From Sapria himalayana (Eukaryota; Streptophyta; Magnoliopsida; Malpighiales; Rafflesiaceae), in NCBI GenBank assembly GCA_029783825.1, contig JAREIK010002049.1, positions 265,353-329,352 of the forward strand: a stretch of DNA of 64,000 bases, written 5' to 3'. The first letter of the stretch is position 1, and each line of letters opens with the position of its first letter. The notes beneath the pieces are model-generated. The model did no database searches and was not told the origin of the DNA. It worked only from the letters and a program-made list of their open reading frames with translations. Below, one piece after another: positions 54,492 through 64,000 of the stretch. The position numbers and the translations under genes were made by a program.

Positions 54492-57400
54492 CAAAAAATA
54501 ATAAAAATAAATATCTTGTTATTTTAATTTTTAAATAAAATCTATAAACCACTAAATGCATACATAGTTAAAACAGTAAACTTTTAAGGCCCGTAATGTA
54601 CATACCCTTTAAACTGCTATATGCTACACAATAATTAAGAAATCTAATTTTTATTTCAATTTATTATTATTTTAAATATTCATTTTAATTATTTATAAGT
54701 TTATTTTTATAGAAATATTTAATATAAAATAAATTATGAGTGCGACAATTATAATTTAAATAAATTATTTTTAATCAAAAAAAATATATATACGCTTATA
54801 AAAGAAGTAAAAATTTAAAAATTAAAAATTATTATCCAGTAATATTTTTTACATTAATATTGAATCAATTTGGGTTTTGTAAATATTTTTTAATTAATAT
54901 TAATATTTTTATTAATAATTTATTAATTTAATTTTTGATCATTATTATAATATCTATCAATAAAATTGTTTATATTGAATTTATATGATATATAATTATT
55001 AATATTATTATTACTAAACATTGTATTCACATTTCAAAAAATTTTAAATATTATTATATTTCAAAGGTTATAACCAATGAAAATCAGAAAAAATTACAAA
55101 TTTTTTTAGTCATTTAATTGTTTAAATAAAACCTATAAACCACTAAATGCCTAAAAACATAAATCGTTAAAGTCATAAATGAAAAACCCTCTAAATTTTT
55201 AAAATATTAAACTAGTATACATTAAAAATAATTCATAAGTCTCTTTTTTAATTTTTATTCAGTATAATTTTAAATTTTTATTTTAATTATTTATCAGTTT
55301 ATTTTTATAGAAATATTAATTACAAAATAAATTATCAGTGAGACAGATCTAATTTAAATACTTTACTTTCCATCAAAAAAAATATATATTCTTATAAAAA
55401 GAGGCACAATTTTAAAAACAAAAATTTATTATTTAGTAATATATTTTATTTTGATTTTGATTCATTTTAGTTTTTGCAATTATATTTTAATTTATATCAT
55501 TCTTATTAATAATTGTTTATTAATTTTTTATTGATAATTATTATAATATCTATTAATAAAATTATGTATATTAAGTTTACATTATATATAATTATTAAGA
55601 ATATTATAACTAAATATTATATTAACATTTAAAAAAAATTAAAAATTAGTATATTTTCAGAGGTTTTACCCTTCAAAAATTAAAAAAAATCAAAAAATTT
55701 AATTTTTTATTTTTTGATTCATTAAATAAATACTATAAATCACTAAAGTTTTAAAAACTTAAATCACTAAACCCCAAAACACCTAAATACTTAAACCATT
55801 AAACTAGTATATCCCGAATAATAAATAATAAATCTCAATTTTATTTGTATTCATTATAATTTTAAATATTCATTTTAATTTTTTATTAGTTTATTTTTAT
55901 AGAATTATAAATTAAAAATAAATTATGTGGAAGACAAATATAATTAAATAATTTACTTTTAATAACAAAAAATATAAAGTTATAAAAAGAAGCAAAACAT
56001 CAAAAAATTTATTATTTAGTATTATATTTTACATTGATTTTGAATAAATTTACGTTTTGCAAATATATTTTAAAAAATATCTATTTTATTAATAATAGTT
56101 TATTAATTTATTTTTTGATCATTAATATAATATCTATCAATATAATTCTTTATATTGAATTAAAATGATATATAATTATTAAGATTATCATAAATAAATA
56201 TAGTATTCATGTATAAAAAAATTTAAAAATTGATATATTTTGAAAGGTTATAACCTTCAAAAATGAGAAAGAATAACAAAAATAAATATTTTGTTATAAA
56301 ATTGTTTAAATAAAACTTATAAACCATTAAATGCCTAAATATATAAATCTCTAAACTCCTAAACCCAGAAGCCCCTAAATACCTAAACCTTCAAGCTCGT
56401 AAACCTTAAATATAATTGAAATAATTTATAAAAATAATAATTACAAAATAAATTATGAGTGACAAATATAATTTAAATAATATATTTTTCATCAAAAAAA
56501 AATATAAGCTTATAAAATGATGCAAAAACTAAAAAAAATTATTATTTATTAATAAATTTTACTTTGATTTTGAATCTTTTTATGTTTTTTAATTATATTT
56601 TAATTTATATCTATTATTTTAATAATAGTTTTTTAATTTATTTTTTGATAATTGATATAATATTATAAATAAAATTGTTTATATATAGTTTATATCATAT
56701 ATAGTTATAATATTTATTATTACTAAATATTGTATTCATATTTTAAAAAAAATTTAAAATTAGTATATTTTCAAATGTTAATCCTTTGAAAATTTGAAAA
56801 AAAATAAAAAATAAATTTTTTGTTATTTCATTGTTTGAATAAAACCTATAACCATTAAATTCCTAAATACTTAAATCAATAACTTCTAAATCTCGAAAAC
56901 CCTAAATAGATAAATTTTTTAAACAGGTATATCCTAAATATAAAATAATAAAACTCATTTTTATTTTTTTCATTATAATTTTAAATATTCATTTTAATTA
57001 TTTATTTGTTTATTTTTATATAAATATTAATGAGAAAATAAATTATAAGTTTGCCAAATATAATTTATAGAAATTATTTTTCAACAAAAAAATATAGATA
57101 AACTTATTAAAAGAAGAAAAAAATAAAAAACAAAAAATTTTTATATAGTAATATATTTTACTTTGTTTTCCTTATCATTTTAGGTTTTGTAATTATATTT
57201 TAATTGATATCTAAACTTATTAATAATAGATTATTAATTTATTTTTTGATCTTTATTAGAATATTTATTAATAAAAATATTAATATTTAATTTATATGAT
57301 ATATAAATTTAATAATTATTATAACTAAATATTGTATTCTCATTTGAAAAAAAATTGAAAATATCTATATTTTCAAATATTATAACCTTTGAACATGTGA

Positions 57401-57963
57401 AAAAACAAAAAAAAATACTTTTTTTATTAATTCATTGTTTAAATAAAACCTATAAATCACTAAATGCCTAAACACTTAAATTACTAAACTATAAAATCCC
57501 GATACCCCTATATAGATAATTGTTTAAACGGGTATCCCCTAAATAATAATTAATAAATCTTATTTTTATTTGTTTTCAATTTAATTTAAAAAATTCATTT
57601 TGATTGTTTAGTTTTTTATTTATATATATATATTAATTATAAAATAAATTAAGAGTTAAAAATATAATTTATAAAAATTATTTCACATCAAAAAATAGAT
57701 AAGCTTATAAAAAGAATAAAAATTTAAAAACAAATAATAATTATTAAGTAATATATTTTGAATTGCTTTTGAATCATTTTAGGTTTTGATATTATATTTT
57801 TAGTAATATCAATCTTATTGATAATAAATTTTTAATTTATTTTTAGATAATTTTTAGAATATCTATCAATAAAATTGTTTATACTGAATTTATATGATAT
57901 ATAATTATTATGATTATTATAAATAAATATTTTTAACTTTTGAAAAAAATATAAAAATTATTC

Positions 57964-57993
57964 TATTTACAAAGGTTATAACCTTTGTAAATA
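57964..57993. repeat. Perfect 30-bp palindrome with paired substitution unique to one arm
   Basis: Reads TTTACAAAGG and CCTTTGTAAA around the TTATAA centre. The mirror unit (about 44040-44068) has TTTTCAAAGG and an imperfect right side, so the paired change is confined to this arm. Confidence 0.9.
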
Positions 57994-59385
57994 TCAAAAA
58001 ATAATAAAAATAATTTTTTTTATTTTTTTTCTTAAAAAAAACCTATAAACAACTAAATGCATACACTGTTAAATCAGTAAACTCCTAAACCCTATAATGC
58101 CTAAATACATAAACCATTAAACTACTATATACTACTTAATAATTAATAAATCTATTTTTATTTCTATTTATTATAATTTTAAATATTCATTTTAATTATT
58201 TATTTGTTTATTTTTATTGAAGTATTTATTACAAAATAAAGTATGAGTGTGACAAATATAATTTAATTAATTTATTTTTAATAAAAAATATATACGGTTC
58301 TCAAAGAAATAAAAATTTAAAAATTATAAATTATTATCCAGTAATATATTTTACTTTAATTTTGAATCAATTTGGGTTTTGTAAATATTTTTTAATTAAT
58401 ATCAACTTTTTATTAATAGTTTATTAATTTAATTTTTTATCATTATTATATTGTCTAACAATAAAATTGTTTATATTGAATTTATATGATATATAATTAT
58501 TAATATTATTATAACTAAATATTGTATTCACATTTCAAAAATTTGTAAATATTATTATATTTTCAAAGCTTATAACCTATAAAAATGATAACAAATTATA
58601 GAAATTTTTATTTTATTTTATTTTTTTATATAAAACCTATAAACCACTAAAAGCCTAAAAACATAAATCACTAAACTCCTAACGACAAAACCTCGAAATA
58701 CTTAAACTATTAAACTGGCATACATTAATAATAAATCTTCAATCTCATTTTAATTTTTATTCAGTATAATTTTAAATTTTTATTTTAATTATTTATCAGT
58801 TTATTTTTATAGAAATATTAATTACAAAATAAATTATTAATGAGACGGATCTAATTTAGATTAAACTATCCCTAATTAATAAATAATAAATCTCATTTTT
58901 TTATTATAATTTTAAATTTTCATTTTAATTATTAATTTGTTTATTTATATATAAATATTAATTACAAAATAAATTATGAGTTAGACAAATATAATTTATG
59001 TAAATTATTTTTCATTAAAAAAGGATTGATAAACTTATTAAAAAAAAAAAATTTCAAAAACAAAAAATTATTATAAAGTAATATATTTTTCTTTGCTTCT
59101 GAATCATTTTAAGTTTTGTAATTATATGTTTATTAATATCTATCTTATTATTAATGGATTATTAATTTATTTTTTGTTTATTATTAGAATATTTATCAAA
59201 AAAATTGTTTATATTGAATTTATATAATATATAAATATAATGATTAGTATAACTAAATATTGTATTCACATTTGAAAAAAATTTAAAAATTATTATATTT
59301 TTAAAGGTTATAACCTTTGAAAAAAGGAAAAAATATTAAAAATAAATTTTTTGTTATTTTATTTTTTAAATAAAACCTATAAACC

Positions 59386-59393
59386 ACTCAATG
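59386..59393. repeat. Target site duplication, hAT copy 2, low-coordinate side
   Basis: ACTCAATG, the complement of CATTGAGT. It pairs with ACTAAGTG at 63039-63046, 6 of 8 matching. Confidence 0.7.
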
Positions 59394-60472
59394 CTAGGGG
59401 TGCTCATAGGATGGGATGGGGATTACAAATCCCTAGTCCCTTCCCACAATTTAGAAATTTTTTTTGAAGATCCAGACCCGTCCAATAGGTGGAAAGTATC
59501 GGGATGGGACGGGACGGAGATCCGGGATTTTGGGTATGATAAAATAGTTTCCGGACAGAACAGAGTTCGGACATTTTTTTCAATTTATTTTTTTCAAACT
59601 AGCTAAGTTAGTTCATGTCGAAACCTTTTGTTGTACCATTTATCATTCCTTAGTTATGTATCTTTCAAACTCAAATTGGGCCAATTTTGTTTTGTCAAAT
59701 AGGCTGAATACCGCAAATGAGTTCCATTACCTTTTCAAAAGCTTTGATGTGCAGAAAAGGATAGAAATGTTAAATAGAATGGGACCGAGTTGTGTGCTTA
59801 ATTTGGTTCTTTATTTTTTCACAAGTTGGCTTTGTTCAACCGAGTGAAAGTTAACCATAATAACAATACAATATTTTTTAAACAATTACCTAAAATATTA
59901 AGGAATAGCTAAAGATGACCACAAACATTGGTAGCAGCAATAATTACTTAAGTAATTGCTAAAATTAGGCACCTTAATATAACAAAAAAATACAACTAAT
60001 AACCATGATAAAAATCATTTCAAAGGTCCATCCAGGAACAGCAACGAAAATACAAACCCAATTAATTATCTCTTCTACAACTCCTCCCTTTTCTTCCTCC
60101 ACTGTAGAAGGACAACCAAAGATGAAAACATGTTAATCATGAAGACATAAATTTCTCAGATGAAAGAGTAATAAAAAAATAAAATATTACCTTACAAATA
60201 TTTGGATCATGTGACCCCTCTGAAAATTGTAATTGAACCATATTTTAATAAATTGAATCAATAAAATAAGTAAAAGTAAAATTAAAATTTACAAGATTTT
60301 TATACTAACCTTATTAATTATCTTCATAGTCTTGAACTAATTCTTCAATTTCAATACGTTTGTTTGAGCTTCTCAACCAATCTTGTAGACATATGAGCAC
60401 TTCAGCCGTAATAGGTGTTAAAGAACTCCTAAATTTATCTAAAGTTCTCCCTTCAGTGCTAAATGTAGATCC

Positions 60473-60829
60473 TTAGGCCATAGTAGATGCTTGGATAGCA
60501 AATACAACCCTTGCTACATTTGCCAAAGAAGGATACCTAACCTCATTTACCTTCCACCAGTTTAAAAGATCAGAATCAATTCTATTTTTTACAAGTTTGT
60601 CCTCCAAGTACCTATCCAACTCTTCCAAAGCTGCAACTTCTTGTTCTTTCTCCAATTCAAAAAAATAATCATCAACATAAGTATCACTACCATCAAAGAA
60701 ATCATCTTTTGTCTTCAACACAGTAGAAGAGAAATCATCTTCTTTTGATTCATCTTCATTTAAATCATTATAATCATCCATCATCTCATATAAAGCATTT
60801 ATAACCTTTTTCACCAAATTTTTAGCCAA
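60473..60829 (-). pseudogene. hAT transposase fragment: acidic linker and N-half of hATC, copy 2
   Basis: 118 codons. The first half is acidic (MMDDYNDLNEDE, DDFFDGSD). The second half begins the hATC domain (ELEKEQE, LEELDRYLED, WWKVNEVRYPSLANV, VFAIQAS). It ends in TAA at the point where copy 1 continues into ESTFSTG. Compared with copy 1 the WW pair is better kept here (copy 1 has QW), so the copies have decayed independently. Confidence 0.85.
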
Positions 60830-60844
60830 TTCCTCTCCATTATG

Positions 60845-60988
60845 CTAAGTGTATTTAACCTTGAGATATTTGAGCTTATATCTAGGATCCAACAATACTA
60901 CTACAAAAAGCATAATATTTTTTGACTGAAGAGAACCCCAATATTTGTTGAATTTATGCCTCATTTTCATACCCATTTCAGACACCAT
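60845..60988 (-). pseudogene. hAT transposase fragment: DUF4413-like segment, copy 2
   Basis: A 47-codon piece from ATG at 60988 to TAG at 60845-60847, collinear with 40994-41134 of copy 1. It includes HKFNKYWGSL and VVVLLDPRYKLKYLK. The arginine in LDPRYK is the usual family residue; copy 1 has serine. The terminal TAG is at the same codon in both copies, so it predates the duplication of the arm. Confidence 0.8.
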
Positions 60989-61144
60989 TGTATCTATACA
61001 ATTTTTTCACATAGCTCAATATTTTTTCAAAATTCGAATAATCTCAAGAAAATAAACACTAGAGGTAGATTATTATGAGCCAGAAAATTTACAAGTTACC
61101 TCATAAAAAGTTTTCAAGAAATGAGCCAAAATTTTGGCGTTTGT

Positions 61145-61822
61145 TCAGTCTCTCTCAGTTGGAACATTTGAACCAAACTCCTTCAAAAACATTTTGACTT
61201 TGTCCTTCAACTTATCAAATTCTTTTTGATATTTTATATCAGTTTGTAGCATCAAATAAGTTGAATTCCATCTTGTAGGATAATCTAATTGCAATGAAGA
61301 ATCATATGTCAAGTTTGCTTCTTCAACACATAACTTAAACATATCTAATCTTTTAGGATTGCTAATCACATATTTCACCACACCTCTAATTTTTTGAATA
61401 GGACCCTCAACTACTACAATGCAATCTCTGACAATTAAGTTCAGGATATGAGCACAATATCTCATATCAAAATGCTTGCCTCTCAAAGGTACAACACTTT
61501 TCTTCACAAGCCTTTTTTTCAAATGTTCAACTGCAACATCATTATTTGATGCATTGTCAACCGTAATGCATATCAACTTTTTCAGACCCCATTCATTCAT
61601 GCAAAACTCAATAGCATTTCTAATATTAACTCCGGAATGACTTTTAATCACACAAAAGTTCAAAAGCCTTTTATGCAAATTCCATTGAAAATCAATGGAA
61701 TGAACAGTCAAACAATTATAAGACAAATTTTGAATGCTTGTTGAAGTGTCGGTAGTCAATGAAACTTTAAAACAATGAGATGATATGCTATCAAATAATT
61801 TCTTCTTTTCCTTCACAAACAA
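61145..61822 (-). pseudogene. hAT transposase fragment: RNase H-like catalytic core, copy 2
   Basis: 225 codons, the longest open piece in the window. LTTDTSTS holds the first catalytic aspartate (D25); the tryptophan normally after it is serine here. ITVDNASNND holds the second aspartate (D89). MRYCAHILNLIVRD is the conserved C-x2-H motif, and PTRWNSTYLML closes the core. All are hallmark phrases of plant hAT transposases. The copy 1 equivalent (40200-40850) is riddled with indels. The first methionine is internal to the original protein: upstream family sequence continues in another frame because of the one-base loss near 61930. The end is a tryptophan-to-stop change. Confidence 0.9.
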
Positions 61823-62325
61823 AGAAAAACAATCCCTCTATATAGAGTGCCTGGATGGAATTTTAAATCGAGGCACACTAACTTCACAAAACTTTTTAAA
61901 CTCACCCCTCTCAACAAAACAAAAAGGGATTCATCTTTTATGATCATTTTCACCCAAGCCTCCCTACCTAGCTGTTGATCAAATTGCCAACAAGTTAATT
62001 TGTCATCCTCTGAACTAGTACCTTTAGTGAAACTCAACAAAGATTGTGACTTGTCTTTACCCTTGTGATCTTCTATTAATTCTTTTTTGTGTGGAAATTT
62101 CCTACAAGTCTTTCTCAAGTATTTCCATAAATCCGAAGTACCTTGATCACTTTTTGCCAAGTATTCTTTCCTACACCATATACAAGCTCCCATACGAGTT
62201 TCATTTTCCTCTGAATCAACTAGTATCTCATAAGTTTCCCAGACAGCAGACTTATACTTTTTATGAGCTTGAGGTTCATATGTACCTTGACTTTCTTTTA
62301 CAATTGGAATTGAATAACCTGCCAT
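61813..62325 (-). pseudogene. hAT transposase fragment: N-terminus and BED finger, copy 2
   Basis: 170 codons, starting MAGYSIPIV. The BED finger runs from about AVWETYEIL (28-36) through C-x2-C (CIWC), GTSDLWKYL and TCRK. As in copy 1, tyrosine replaces the histidine ligand. A lysine-rich, poorly conserved linker follows. After WVKMIIKDES the frame is lost by a one-base deletion and the last 35 or so residues are out of frame; the correct frame continues in 61822-61145. This copy lacks the stop and frameshift that break copy 1 in the same region. Confidence 0.87.
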
Positions 62326-62815
62326 AAGAATAGTAGGGTTCGTGAAAGGATGATGATTGGATTTACCAGTACTTTGATCATTTGAGATGTGATCATCTTC
62401 AATTTATTGTATTTTTCATTTACCACTGGATTGTGTCATCTGCAATTCCATTAATTAATATGATATGTTAAGCATAAATACATATAAATATTTTAAACAA
62501 GCAAGCTCTACAAAACTGACTATAACACATTCAGCCCACTCATCTGGCCCAACCACAACACCACAACCAATTCTCAACAAAACTGATTGAGACACATAAT
62601 AATAATAATAATTAATCACTCAATTCTCGTCAGAAAAACCAACGAAAAGGCTGGTGGCATCTGAGACACGGTGGAGGCAACCAGAAGTGTGACGGAAAAG
62701 GGCTAGACTAACTGAACATGGCTGGAATGGCGTGAGGTGGCCTGGAACTCTTCGGAACAACAATAGGTGCTTCAGAATTGGATGGGCAGTACTGGAATTG
62801 GTGGCATCTTCATGT

Positions 62816-62838
62816 TATATATATATATATATATATAT
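62816..62838. repeat. (TA)n run in hAT copy 2
   Basis: About 23 bp of pure TA in the 5' noncoding part of the element. Copy 1 has a shorter, interrupted run near 39146-39160. Confidence 0.9.
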
Positions 62839-63038
62839 TCGTGGTTCTAGTATCGATTTTTTACGATGGGATGGTTCTCTGGATGGATATTGCTAAATAT
62901 CCAGAACCATTCCAAAAGATAAAATACGTGCCATAACGGGACAGGAAAAGTCAAAGTCAACGGATTTTTTCAGTCTCGATTCTTTCGGGACAAGACTTTG
63001 AGTGGGGTCACGAATGTCCGAGTCCCATGAGAAGCATT

Positions 63039-63046
63039 ACTAAGTG
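63039..63046. repeat. Target site duplication, hAT copy 2, high-coordinate side
   Basis: ACTAAGTG, the complement of CACTTAGT, closest of the four to the unoccupied satellite CATTTAGT. Confidence 0.7.
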
Positions 63047-64000
63047 CATGTAAAGTTAAATCAGTAAACTCCTAAACCCCGTAATGCCTAAATACATAAA
63101 CCATTAAATTGCGAAATACTACTTAATAATGAATAAATCTATTTTTAATTGCTATTTATTATATTTTTAAATATTCATTTTAATTATTTATTAGTGTATT
63201 TATTTAAAAATATTTATTACAAATTAAATTATGAGTGGGAAAAATATAATTTAAATTATATATTATTTATCTAATAAAAATATATGCTTATATTTTTATT
63301 TAGTATAATTTTAAATTTTTATTTTAATTATTTATCAGTTTATTTTTATAGAAATATTAATTACAAAATAAATTATTAGTGAGAAAAATCTAATTTAAAT
63401 TAAACTAGTATCCCTAAATAATAAATAATAAATAATAAATCTCATATTTTTTTCATTATAATTTTAAATATTCATTTTAATTATTTATTTGTTTATTTAT
63501 ATATAAATATTAATTACAAAATAAATAGAGTTAGACAAATATAATTTATATAAATTATTTTTTATCAAAAATTATTGATAAACTTTTTGTAAGAAAAAAA
63601 AATTCAAAACAAAAAATTATTATATAAGAATATATTTTTCTTTTCTTCTGAATCATTTTAGGTTTTGTAATTATATATTTTTGATATGTATCTTATTAAT
63701 AATAGATTATTAATTTATTTTTTGATCATTATTAGAATATTTATCAATAAAATTGTTTATATTGAATTTATATAATATATACATATAATGATTATTATAA
63801 CTAAATATTGTATTCACATTTAAAAAAAATTAAAAATTATTATCTTTTCAAATGTTATAACCTTTGAAAATATCAAAAAATAATAAAAATATATTTTTTA
63901 TTATTTTATTTATTTAATAAAACCTATAAACCACTAAATGCAAACATAGTTAAATCAATAAACTTCTAAACCTCGTAATGCCTAAATACATAAACCATTA
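63047..64000 (-). repeat. 590-bp AT-rich satellite, block 7, - orientation
   Basis: It holds the rest of the B unit interrupted by hAT copy 2 (63047-63200), a truncated unit (63200-63310), C (63410) and the start of B (63940), with a palindrome core near 63855. It mirrors 37970-38938 closely, including the rare phrase for the truncated unit. It continues past the window end. Confidence 0.87.

Larger units (their letters stand above)
50985..59385 (-). repeat. 590-bp AT-rich satellite, block 6, - orientation
   Basis: Palindrome cores lie near 51405, 52005, 52605, 53197, 53730, 54475, 55065, 55657, 56250, 56775, 57385, 57978, 58565 and 59310. Ascending variants mirror block 5: C, D (51540), I (52130), H (52720), F (53310), A and C (53850-54030), B (54590), A (55190), G (55790), F (56390), E (56900), D (57520), B (58100), A and C (58720-58870), and B interrupted by hAT copy 2. 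No gene is seen. Confidence 0.87.
60314..62439 (-). pseudogene. hAT transposase pseudogene, copy 2
   Basis: Same gene as 39553-41829 but with a different set of breaks. From the 5' side: an ATG at 62439 followed by an early stop; the in-frame start at 62325 with the BED finger open to about 61930; a one-base loss near 61930 that shifts the frame; a long open RNase H-like core (61822-61145) ending in a stop where the family has tryptophan (ERDW); a DUF4413-like piece (60988-60845) ending in the stop shared with copy 1; and an hATC piece (60829-60473) cut by a stop just before the ESTFSTG phrase, with recognisable hATC sequence continuing to a stop at 60314. No frame could give a working enzyme. 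Confidence 0.87.
59394..63038 (-). mobile_element. hAT transposon, copy 2 (dead), about 3.65 kb
   Basis: This is the inverted partner of 38947-42643, at the mirror position and in the same octamer slot. The 3' terminus (59394) reads CTAGGGGTGCTCAT. The 5' terminus, read inward from 63038, is AATGCTTCTCATGG and has lost the TAGGG end. A TA run at 62816-62838 replaces a shorter one in copy 1. The transposase remnant is on the - strand (60314-62439). Because both copies share target site and orientation within the arm, they descend from a single insertion copied with the arm. Confidence 0.88.
50991..64000 (-). repeat. Right arm of giant inverted repeat (runs off the window)
   Basis: This is the reverse-complement partner of 37970-50977. 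The arms are clearly alike but not identical, with frequent one-base indels and substitutions. Homology is still good at base 64000 (CTAAATACATAAACCATTA matches the 37981 region), so the true arm length is unknown. Confidence 0.9.

Noticed and set aside
38947..63038. A functional autonomous hAT
   Set aside because: Both copies have several stops and frameshifts in every domain region, and neither has an uninterrupted path from the BED finger to hATC.
1396..64000. A CRISPR array or a bacterial, plastid or mitochondrial origin
   Set aside because: The repeat unit is about 590 bp with diverged filler rather than short identical repeats with unique spacers. The hAT with an intron and the plant LTR point to nuclear DNA, and no organelle gene is seen.

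Overview
This window looks like plant nuclear heterochromatin. It holds no intact protein-coding gene, no rRNA or tRNA gene that I could recognise, and no CRISPR array. The plant assignment rests on two dead hAT transposons whose transposase remnants have the plant BED / RNase H-like / hATC layout, on a plant-type LTR seen twice, and on TTTAGGG-like blocks. I cannot name the species.

Most of the window is one extremely A+T-rich satellite family with a unit of about 590 bp (about 730 bp in a composite variant, 250-390 bp in truncated ones). A typical unit has two ordered landmarks. The first is an 88-bp block of eleven in-phase octamers of the form TTTANNNN, resembling the plant telomere repeat. 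The second is a 24-32 bp perfect or near-perfect palindrome centred on GGTTATAACC. About 450 bp of A+T-rich filler completes the unit. Units fall into recurring variants, called A to I here, that reappear in similar order, so the array has a higher-order repeat structure. Marks used: A, octamer slot 4 near TTTTGTCA; B, TATATAGC before the octamers; C, a unit lacking octamers and palindrome, fused to A; D, TATAGGGGTATCGGG; E, TTTAGGGTTTTCGA; F, GGTTTACGAG; G, GATATACTAG; H, TAAGACATTT in the body; I, AGTAAGCAAGC.

Layout: 1-1395, a GC-richer low-copy segment; 1396-7903, satellite in + orientation; 7904-20040, satellite in - orientation with an LTR at 16248-16818; 20041-21221 and 24581-24842, an inverted second copy of the first segment, split by 3.36 kb of - satellite that carries a second LTR (23660-24231); 24843-25895, a single-copy spacer containing a degenerate 52-bp minisatellite; 25896-27181, - satellite; 27182-38938, + satellite; 38947-42643, hAT copy 1 (+); 42652-50984, + satellite; 50985-59385, - satellite; 59394-63038, hAT copy 2 (-); 63047-64000, - satellite.

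The strongest large-scale feature is a giant inverted repeat centred near 50984. Its arms are at least 13 kb, run off the right edge of the window, and include the two hAT copies. The hAT copies share some lesions and differ in others, so the element was already dead before the arms were duplicated. A second inverted relationship links 1-3.7 kb with about 17.9-24.8 kb. Tandem and inverted duplications of several kilobases occur elsewhere. The picture is a satellite evolving by repeated inversion, duplication and insertion. All unit boundaries, variants and homologies were judged by eye.
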